Positions 7,673 through 13,045 of a stretch of DNA of 14,127 nucleotides are shown piece after piece. Location: assembly GCA_030539985.1 (NCBI GenBank), contig JAUNXD010000022.1, positions 1 through 14,127 on the forward strand. The letters are read 5' to 3'. Made by a program: the position numbers and the translations under genes. Every line of letters begins with the position of its first letter. The first letter of the stretch is position 1. The notes beneath the pieces were generated by a model, which was given only the letters and a program-made list of their open reading frames with translations, was not told the origin of the DNA and did no database searches. The DNA is from Methanobrevibacter sp. Lineage in GTDB: Archaea; Methanobacteriota; Methanobacteria; Methanobacteriales; Methanobacteriaceae.

Positions 7673-8896
7673 ATGCACTACAGACTTATTCCAAAAACGG
7701 GCGATGAGATTTCTTCATTGGGATTTGGAGCAATGAGACTGCCTTTAAAAAACGGTAAGATTGACCGGGACAAGGCATCCCAACTTATTTATCATGCCAT
7801 TGACAATGGCGTTAATTTTATAGACACCGCTTATCTTTATGGAGACAGCGAATCATTTTTAGGAGAGATTCTCCAGGGAGAATATAAGGATAAGGTTAAA
7901 ATCTGCACCAAACTTCCTGCAATTAACGTTCGAAAGTATAAGGATATGGAAAAGCTTTTGGATGAGCAGCTCTCAAGGCTTCAGAGGGATTCGATTGACT
8001 ATTACCTTATCCATGCGGTTGATTTAAAGACAATCAACAGACTGCTTAAAAGGGACTTGATCAAGTTTTTGAACAAGGCCAAAAGCGAAGGCAAAATCAG
8101 GCATGTCGGATTTTCATATCATGGTCCCAAAGAGGAATTTCCACTGTTGATTGATGGATATGACTGGGATGTTGTAATGGTACAGTATAACTACTTCGAT
8201 GAGAACGTTCAGGCCAGTATGGAAGGAATAGAATATGCTGCATCCAAAGGTATGGGCATTTTTGTAATGGAACCTTTGAAGGGAGGAATTCTTGCCGGAA
8301 AAATGCCTGAGGAAGCTGAAAAAATATTCAAAAAGGCAAATCCAAATAAAAGCAGTGCCGAATGGGCCTTGCAGTGGGTTTTGAATAACCGCAATGTCAC
8401 ATGTGTCTTATCAGGCATGAACAGTTTTTCTCAGCTTGATGAAAATCTTGCTGTTGCCGACAGCACCACTCCATTGTCCATGGCCTTTGAGGAGATGGAA
8501 ACTGTCGAGCTGGTCAAAAGGGTCATGAGAAACTCACTTAAAATCAACTGTTCCACATGCGGCTACTGTATGCCATGCCCGCAGGGAGTCAACATTCCCG
8601 AATGCATGAAAATATATAATGAAAAGTATCTTTTTGGACATAAGGGCTTTATAAACCCTTCTTTAATGGATTATTATCAGTATGTTGGTGGAATCATGGG
8701 CAGTTCCGGAAATGCCGGCAAGTGCAATGGCTGCGGAAAATGCCTGAGGAAATGCCCTCAAAAACTCGATATAATCGATGAATTGAAAAAGGTAAAAAAG
8801 GAATTTGAATTTCCGGGCTCAAAATACGTTCTTGTTTTTGTTCAGCATATAGGATTTCCGATTTACAGGTATTTTGTCAAATTCCTCAACCGTTAG
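7673..8896 (+). CDS. Aldo/keto reductase with C-terminal two-cluster ferredoxin-like domain
   Basis: This 407-residue oxidoreductase is of the COG1453 type. The N-terminal TIM barrel has the full aldo/keto reductase tetrad: Asp51 and Tyr56 (FIDTAYLYG), Lys80 (CTKLP), and His114 (DYYLIHA). The C-terminal domain carries two cysteine sets: C293, C296, C299, C302 followed by Pro, with C311 nearby, then C351, C354, C357, C361 followed by Pro. The second is a textbook 4Fe-4S motif. This suggests electron exchange with ferredoxin as well as, or in place of, NAD(P)H. A hydrophobic patch near the C-terminus (YVLVFVQHIGFPIY) may touch membrane or a partner. It starts one base after the glycosyltransferase stop, so it belongs to the glycan operon by position, although its substrate is not evident. 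Its TAG overlaps the stop of a possible opposite-strand gene. Confidence 0.92.
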   Translation: MHYRLIPKTGDEISSLGFGAMRLPLKNGKIDRDKASQLIYHAIDNGVNFIDTAYLYGDSESFLGEILQGEYKDKVKICTKLPAINVRKYKDMEKLLDEQLSRLQRDSIDYYLIHAVDLKTINRLLKRDLIKFLNKAKSEGKIRHVGFSYHGPKEEFPLLIDGYDWDVVMVQYNYFDENVQASMEGIEYAASKGMGIFVMEPLKGGILAGKMPEEAEKIFKKANPNKSSAEWALQWVLNNRNVTCVLSGMNSFSQLDENLAVADSTTPLSMAFEEMETVELVKRVMRNSLKINCSTCGYCMPCPQGVNIPECMKIYNEKYLFGHKGFINPSLMDYYQYVGGIMGSSGNAGKCNGCGKCLRKCPQKLDIIDELKKVKKEFEFPGSKYVLVFVQHIGFPIYRYFVKFLNR

Positions 8897-9075
8897 GTAT
8901 ATCTCAGGAGTCGGTACAGTCTGATTAAAATTTTCTCTTCAGTCCATAGCCATTCCTGTGACTGTTTGAAGTTGACTGTTTCACGCCATAGGGTTTGTCT
9001 GACCAATTCATTACTTTCTGTGTACTCTTCACTTTCTCTTTGCTTTTTTAAATACTCATAGTAATCATAGGGCAT
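8893..9075 (-). CDS. Possible small protein of unknown function (60 aa)
   Basis: An open frame on the minus strand runs from ATG at 9075-9073 to TAA at 8895-8893. The encoded protein starts MPYDYYEYLKKQ and is rich in Tyr, Glu, Arg and Trp, with a probable charged helix (KKQRESEEYTESNE). I recognise no family and see no signal peptide or Cys motif. Support: the AAGTGAT sequence at 9080-9086 stands four bases before the ATG like the ribosome binding sites of other genes here; AT-rich promoter-like DNA lies upstream; and the frame fills an otherwise empty gap, ending exactly where its stop overlaps the reductase stop in tail-to-tail orientation. Against: it is short and lacks a recognised homologue. 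A GTG at 9084 is an alternative but less likely start. Confidence 0.45.
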   Translation of the reverse strand: MPYDYYEYLKKQRESEEYTESNELVRQTLWRETVNFKQSQEWLWTEEKILIRLYRLLRYT

Positions 9076-9138
9076 ATAAATCACTTTAAATATTAATTAA
9101 ATATTTCTTATTTGACTATTTCATATTTAAAGCTTGTT

Positions 9139-9149
9139 GAAGTCACTTC
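9139..9149. promoter_or_regulatory. Perfect palindrome between divergent promoters
   Basis: GAAGTCACTTC is a perfect 5-1-5 palindrome between the putative minus-strand small gene and the peptide/radical SAM unit. It sits upstream of the TATA box of the latter, a plausible regulator binding place. The rest of 9085-9235 is AT-rich, including an AT-only inverted repeat at 9088-9106. I see no other gene there. Confidence 0.25.
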
Positions 9150-9174
9150 GTAAAATTGCAGTCATTGAACCATC

Positions 9175-9183
9175 TTATTTATA
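9175..9183 (+). promoter_or_regulatory. TATA box of the peptide/radical SAM operon
   Basis: TTATTTATA gives a predicted start near 9205 and a leader of about 40 bases. An alternative, AATTAAATA at about 9202-9210, would give a leader of about 10 bases. The leader ends with AGGTGA at 9236-9241, five bases before the ATG at 9247. Confidence 0.4.
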
Positions 9184-9246
9184 CTTTTCTATCAACTATA
9201 CAATTAAATACTTCAAAAATAGATAAATATTATCAAGGTGAAAAAA

Positions 9247-9456
9247 ATGAAACTGGAAGAATTGATTGCACCATGCCCGAAATGTGGTTCAAAAGATAAG
9301 ATTGCTGTAAGAAAATTGTTGGATAATCATAGGGCTCACGCAGAAATGGACACTGTTAAATGTGAGGAATGTGGATATATCTTCTTTGTAAATGAGGATA
9401 TGGATCCCGATGAGAAAAAACAATTGCTTAACGAATTGAATAAGATTCACGGATAG
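9247..9456 (+). CDS. Small Cys-rich zinc-ribbon-like peptide, probable partner/substrate of the adjacent radical SAM enzyme
   Basis: This 69-residue protein has two CxxC pairs, CPKCG (C10, C13) and CEECG (C39, C42). They are separated by a basic segment with IAVRKLLDNHRAHAEMD, including His28 and His31, and followed by an acidic helical tail. The AGGTGA site at 9236-9241 places the start at ATG 9247, not at the in-frame GTG at 9238 that forms part of that site. The next gene begins two bases after its stop. From memory it resembles a methanogen-specific Cys-rich peptide family (I believe TIGR04165) that co-occurs with a peptide-modifying radical SAM/SPASM enzyme. The two CxxC pairs could equally bind Zn as a plain zinc ribbon. 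No secretion signal is visible. Gene existence is secure; being a modification substrate is inference from context. Confidence 0.85.
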   Translation: MKLEELIAPCPKCGSKDKIAVRKLLDNHRAHAEMDTVKCEECGYIFFVNEDMDPDEKKQLLNELNKIHG

Positions 9457-9458
9457 AT

Positions 9459-10586
9459 ATGACATTTCATGTAATGATTATCCCTACTCTCAACTGTCCG
9501 TCAAACTGCAAGTACTGCTGGGGTTCAGAAAACAAAAAGGAAATGATGGACACAGAAATCATTGACCAGATTATTGACTGGTTAGGTGACTTCAGGGATG
9601 ATAAAGTTCATTTTACCTTCCACGGTGGCGAGCCGCTTCTGGCAGGATACGATTTTTATGAATACGCTTTGGACAGGCTTTCAAAGCTGGAAAATTTCGA
9701 AGGATTTTCCCTTCAAAGCAACATCTGGCTTTTATCGGATGAACTGATTGATTTGTTTGTCAAATATAATGTTGTTGTAAGTACCAGTATCGACGGGCCA
9801 AAAGAGATTAACGATTATCAAAGGGGAGACGGCTATTTTGACAAGACCATGTCAAAATACGAACTTGCAAAAAGCAAAGGTCTGATAATTAATTTTGTTC
9901 TCACCGTAACCGATTACTCCAAGGATTTTTCAGACGAATTATACGAATTCTTCAAGTCAGAAAAAATGAATCTGAAGATTCATGCCGCATTGCCTTCACT
10001 GAGGGGGGACAATGCCGACCCATGGGCGCTTGACCAGGAAGAGCATGGAAAACTTCTGGTTGACTGGCTGGACAAATACCTTTATGATTTGGACAAGTTT
10101 ACGGTAATGGATCTTGACCATATCTGCAAGTCTTCACTTAGAAGGAGAGGTACATTATGTACATTTGCCGACTGTATCGGAACTACCTTGGCGGTTGGCT
10201 CTGACGGTTCGATTTATCCATGTTACAGGTTTGTCGGAATGCCTGAGTATGTTTTGGGCAATGTAGCTTCAAATCCGAGTTTTGATGATTTGAAGGAATC
10301 TGATGCATGGTCCAAACTTATGGAATTCAGGGATTATGTTGATGAAAACTGCAGGAAATGCAGATACGTCAAGTATTGTGAAGGAGGATGTCCTTACAAT
10401 GCGATTGTTGCATACCAGACTCCACAGGCAGTTGACCCTCAATGCACTGCATATAAAATGATTTTTGGTGAAGTATCTAAAAGGATGAACAAGGAATTTG
10501 CAAAATCCGCTTTTGGAATGGGTGCGCCTGCCTCTAGAAAGGAAGGTGAACAGTTCAGCATAATGGATTTAGCCATGAAACCATAA
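9459..10586 (+). CDS. Radical SAM/SPASM domain enzyme, putative peptide-modifying (anSME-like)
   Basis: This 375-residue enzyme has the radical SAM 4Fe-4S motif CxxxCxxC (C13, C17, C20, in NCPSNCKYCWG), the GGEP motif (residues 56-59), and a TSIDGP strand. It has a full SPASM-type auxiliary cluster region: C234, C239, C255 (SIYPCYR), C298, C301, C307, C311 (CxxCx5CxxxC) and C329. This cysteine set suits two auxiliary clusters, as in anaerobic sulfatase maturases and RiPP-modifying enzymes. Where anSME has a QTNG strand, this one reads LQSNIWLL, a variant. The C-terminal 40 or so residues past C329 are an extension without Cys. It starts two bases after the Cys-rich peptide gene with no clear ribosome binding site, indicating translational coupling. 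No sulfatase gene is nearby. I recall a methanogen peptide-modifying family (Mhun_1560-like, TIGR04083) that fits. The reaction is unknown. Confidence 0.9.
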   Translation: MTFHVMIIPTLNCPSNCKYCWGSENKKEMMDTEIIDQIIDWLGDFRDDKVHFTFHGGEPLLAGYDFYEYALDRLSKLENFEGFSLQSNIWLLSDELIDLFVKYNVVVSTSIDGPKEINDYQRGDGYFDKTMSKYELAKSKGLIINFVLTVTDYSKDFSDELYEFFKSEKMNLKIHAALPSLRGDNADPWALDQEEHGKLLVDWLDKYLYDLDKFTVMDLDHICKSSLRRRGTLCTFADCIGTTLAVGSDGSIYPCYRFVGMPEYVLGNVASNPSFDDLKESDAWSKLMEFRDYVDENCRKCRYVKYCEGGCPYNAIVAYQTPQAVDPQCTAYKMIFGEVSKRMNKEFAKSAFGMGAPASRKEGEQFSIMDLAMKP

Positions 10587-10644
10587 CCTGCCTTTGAATC
10601 ATATATTTTCTTCATTGCTTGATAAGTGATTAAGTTCTGTTAGT

Positions 10645-10658
10645 TTTACAATTGTAAA
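10645..10658. promoter_or_regulatory. 14-bp perfect palindrome with a TACAATTGTA core
   Basis: TTTACAATTGTAAA is a perfect palindrome. Its left half recurs as TTTTACAAT at 10664-10672, exactly 20 bases after the copy at 10644-10652, so both occurrences lie on the same face of the helix. The core fits the TACANNTGTA pattern known for CopY/BlaI-type copper repressors in Gram-positive bacteria. It lies between the radical SAM gene and the metal ATPase. Confidence 0.4.
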
Positions 10659-10673
10659 GAATATTTTACAATA

Positions 10674-10680
10674 TTTTTTT
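10674..10680 (+). terminator. Oligo-T terminator after the radical SAM operon
   Basis: Seven Ts end an AT-rich stretch about 90 bases past the radical SAM stop and lie directly before the first regulatory cassette. The preceding 10587-10640 is T-rich but has no gene. Confidence 0.4.
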
Positions 10681-10722
10681 AGTAATACTGAGTATTTAAA
10701 TGAACTCAAAAAAAGTAATACT
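10681..10722 (+). repeat. Promoter/operator cassette, copy 1 of 3
   Basis: The unit starts with the 9-bp palindrome AGTAATACT (10681-10689), continues as GAGTATTT so that AATACT-G-AGTATT forms a second perfect palindrome, contains the TATA-like TATTTAAAT (10693-10701), then TGAACTC and an A-run, and ends with a second AGTAATACT (10714-10722). The two 9-mers are 33 bp apart. A further TATA-like TTTTATATAT follows at 10722-10731. Confidence 0.75.
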
Positions 10723-10753
10723 TTTATATATCTGTTTTGACAAATAATGTATT

Positions 10754-10795
10754 AGTGATACTGGGTATTTAAATGAACTCAAAAAAAGTAATACT
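10754..10795 (+). repeat. Promoter/operator cassette, copy 2 of 3
   Basis: Nearly identical to copy 1 over the whole 42 bp. The first palindrome reads AGTGATACT (10754-10762), then GGGTATTTAAATGAACTC, an A-run, and AGTAATACT at 10787-10795, again 33 bp apart. TATTTAAAT is at 10766-10774. It begins 73 bp after copy 1. Downstream, 10801-10874 holds only AT-rich sequence with a small ATCAAA/TTTGAT inverted repeat. Confidence 0.75.
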
Positions 10796-10874
10796 TTTGG
10801 CTGTTTGGTAATTACTTAAATCAAATTTTTTTGATGTTTTCGGATTCCATGCCAAGACCATTGAAAAATTTTTG

Positions 10875-10916
10875 AGTAATACTGGGTATTTAAATAAATT
10901 GTAAAAAAGTAATACT
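10875..10916 (+). repeat. Promoter/operator cassette, copy 3 of 3: core promoter of the metal ATPase
   Basis: AGTAATACT (10875-10883), GGGTATTTAAAT with the TATA box at 10887-10895, a diverged middle (AAATTGTAAAA), and AGTAATACT (10908-10916), with the same 33-bp spacing. It begins 121 bp after copy 2. The TATA box predicts initiation at about 10915-10920, so the second palindrome covers the start site and the first covers the BRE/TATA flank. The mRNA would begin almost at the ribosome binding site AGAGGTG (10918-10924), six bases before ATG 10931. Confidence 0.75.
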
Positions 10917-10930
10917 TAGAGGTGTTTTTA

Positions 10931-12979
10931 ATGATTGACGAAATAACTGATTTCCTGTTCGGATTGAAGATGACAATTATTTCAGGAATATTCCTATTGA
11001 TGGCAGTTATTTTTATGATATTCGGAGTTCAAACTCCTGTTTACCTGAACCCAGCATGGGGAACAGTAATAATAAGTGGTATTCCAATGCTGCTTCTGGC
11101 TTCAACAAGATTGATAAGAGAAAAATGGATTTCCTCTGCCCTTCTGATTGCAATAGCAATGATTGCATCACTTTTAATCGGTGAAATATTCGCTGCAGGT
11201 GAAGTCGCATGGATTATGGCATTGGGTGCCCTTTTAGAAGACTGGACTGTAGAAAGAGCTAAAAAAGGTTTAAGAAATCTCATCAATTTGACTCCGCAGA
11301 CCGGAAGAATAATCAGAAATGGAGTTGAAGAGGTTGTGCCTGTCGATGAGATAAAGATTGGCGATACCTTAAGAATCCTTCCGGGTGAAAGCGTACCTGT
11401 CGACGGTGAAATCATAAGCGGAACATCATCACTTGACCAGTCAATCATGACCGGGGAATCCCTTCCTATCGATAAGGGAGTTGGAGATGAAGTTTTCTGC
11501 GGAACCATGAACATGTACGGTGCAATCGATATCAGGGCAACAAGTCTCGGAGAAAATTCATCCCTTCAAAAACTCATCGATCTTGTAAAAGCCGCCGATG
11601 AAAAGCAGGCTCCTACCCAGAGGATTGCAGATAAATGGGCAACATGGCTTGTTCCTGTCGCACTGATAATTGCCATTGTCGCATGGCTGGCAACAGGCAA
11701 TATTGAAAGAGGAGTTACAGTTCTTGTAGTGTTCTGTCCATGCGCATTAATTTTAGCTACTCCAACAGCCATTATGGCTGCAATCGGTCAGGCAACAAAA
11801 TATGGGGTACTGATTAAATCCGGTGAAGCACTGGAAACTTTAGGTGCTTTAAATACTTTGGTATTCGACAAGACCGGTACTTTAACTTACGGTAATTTAG
11901 AAGTTTCTGATATTATCTCCTTGAATGATGATTTATCCGATTTGGATTTAGTTAAACTCACTGCATCATGTGAAAAATTAAGTGAACATCCTTTGGCCAA
12001 AGCCATTGTAAACAATGCAAACGAGGCCAAAATCGACATTGAAGAGCCAAAAGAATTCAAGATGTATCCCGGAAAAGGAGTCACATGTAAAAATTCTTAC
12101 GGTACCATAAATGCAGGAAACTCCAAATTCTTAAATGAAAACAATATTGATGTTGATGTTGACAATTATCTCAACCGGCTGAAAAGCGAAGGAAAAGCTT
12201 CAATAATCGTTGCATTAGATGGTCAGGTCGCAGGATTGATCGGATTGTCTGACGTGATACGTGAAGATTCCAAAAACATGATTGACAACCTTCATGATTT
12301 AGGAACCGAAACCATATTGCTTACAGGAGATAATACGGAAACTGCTAATTACTTTGCCTCACAGGTCGGAATCGGCAAGGTTTACGGAAATCTCCTTCCA
12401 CAGGAAAAGCTAGACTGGATAGAAAAGCTTAAAGGTGAAGGCAAAAAGGTATGTATGATTGGTGATGGTGTAAATGACGCACCAGCACTCAAAACTGCAG
12501 ATGTAAGCGTTGCAATGGGATCTGTAGGAAGTGACGTTGCAATCGAGGCAGCAGACATTGCGCTTTTGGGTGATGACATCGGAAAAATTCCATATCTTAA
12601 GAAACTTTCCAATTCAACCCTGTTTACAATCAAGGCAAACATTGCAATTTCAATGACAATCAATGCAGTGGCAATAGTATGTTCAGTTTTGGGATTGTTG
12701 AATCCTGTAACCGGAGCTATCGTTCACAATGCGGGCTCATGTCTTGTGGTATTGAATGCGGCATTGCTGTATGACAGGAAATTCGACGATTCAATTAAAA
12801 AAATCGATACCGAAAATGTGGAACATTCACATTATCACTTCCACAACGATGGCGAGCACACACATTCCCATGAGGGAATTATAATCATTGATGAAATTGA
12901 AACCGAAAATGGAATAAAGCATATGCATGTTCACAAGCACGCATTATCAAGACAAAGTTGTGAGCCATATCACAACTGA
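10931..12979 (+). CDS. P1B-type heavy-metal-translocating ATPase with His-rich C-terminal tail
   Basis: This 682-residue membrane pump exports a soft or transition metal ion using ATP. It has about eight transmembrane helices, with CPC in the sixth (C269-P270-C271). The actuator TGES is at 174-177, the phosphorylated DKTGT at 313-317, the heavy-metal HP motif at 353-354 (SEHPLAKA), and the hinge GDGVNDAP from 511. There is no N-terminal HMA or CxxC domain. Instead the last 53 residues hold twelve His and one Cys, a likely metal-sensing or buffering tail. The last helix reads HNAGSCLVVLNA (H599, N600), which lacks the Asp of ZntA-type pumps and the Met-SS of copper pumps. Zn, Cd, Ni, Co or Mn are all possible, and the His tail leans to Zn or Ni. 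AGAGGTG fixes ATG 10931 rather than GTG 10922. Three promoter/operator cassettes precede it, implying tight regulation. Confidence 0.92.
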   Translation: MIDEITDFLFGLKMTIISGIFLLMAVIFMIFGVQTPVYLNPAWGTVIISGIPMLLLASTRLIREKWISSALLIAIAMIASLLIGEIFAAGEVAWIMALGALLEDWTVERAKKGLRNLINLTPQTGRIIRNGVEEVVPVDEIKIGDTLRILPGESVPVDGEIISGTSSLDQSIMTGESLPIDKGVGDEVFCGTMNMYGAIDIRATSLGENSSLQKLIDLVKAADEKQAPTQRIADKWATWLVPVALIIAIVAWLATGNIERGVTVLVVFCPCALILATPTAIMAAIGQATKYGVLIKSGEALETLGALNTLVFDKTGTLTYGNLEVSDIISLNDDLSDLDLVKLTASCEKLSEHPLAKAIVNNANEAKIDIEEPKEFKMYPGKGVTCKNSYGTINAGNSKFLNENNIDVDVDNYLNRLKSEGKASIIVALDGQVAGLIGLSDVIREDSKNMIDNLHDLGTETILLTGDNTETANYFASQVGIGKVYGNLLPQEKLDWIEKLKGEGKKVCMIGDGVNDAPALKTADVSVAMGSVGSDVAIEAADIALLGDDIGKIPYLKKLSNSTLFTIKANIAISMTINAVAIVCSVLGLLNPVTGAIVHNAGSCLVVLNAALLYDRKFDDSIKKIDTENVEHSHYHFHNDGEHTHSHEGIIIIDEIETENGIKHMHVHKHALSRQSCEPYHN

Positions 12980-12991
12980 TTTTATTTTTTT
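12980..12991 (+). terminator. Oligo-T terminator after the metal ATPase
   Basis: TTTTATTTTTTT starts at the base after the ATPase stop codon, a typical archaeal T-tract terminator separating it from hisG. Confidence 0.6.
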
Positions 12992-13004
12992 AAACCATCG
13001 CAAC

Positions 13005-13018
13005 TAATATATATTTTA
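13005..13018 (+). promoter_or_regulatory. TATA box of hisG
   Basis: TAATATATATTTTA lies about 30 bases before the ATG at 13046 and predicts initiation near 13035, just before AGGTA (13036-13040), which serves as a weak ribosome binding site five bases from the ATG. Confidence 0.5.
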
Positions 13019-13045
13019 TTGATTAATCTTATTTTAGGTATAATT

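Noticed and set aside
9088..9106. AAATATT/AATATTT inverted repeat
   Set aside because: It consists only of A and T in an AT-rich intergenic region, so it has little information content and is probably part of promoter DNA.
9247..9456. Small CxxC protein as a transcription factor zinc ribbon or ribosomal protein
   Set aside because: It does not match the archaeal TFS, RpoP or small zinc ribosomal proteins I know, and it is directly coupled to a radical SAM gene. A plain zinc-ribbon role is still possible and is noted in the feature.
10834..10875. Thirteen-codon frame (starting MFSDSMPRP) between cassette copies 2 and 3, a possible leader peptide
   Set aside because: It has no ribosome binding site and no run of regulatory codons or attenuator hairpin. 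Its stop only touches the first base of copy 3, which can be chance.
10681..10916. Cassettes as a CRISPR array or mobile-element ends
   Set aside because: The repeats are unevenly spaced (73 and 121 bp between starts), contain a TATA box with internal palindromes, and have no cas genes, transposase or target duplications nearby. A promoter/operator role fits better.
11041..11514. Open minus-strand frame of 157 codons antisense to the metal ATPase
   Set aside because: It lies wholly within the conserved ATPase coding region, including the TGES motif, and its translation has no recognisable domain. It is a shadow frame.
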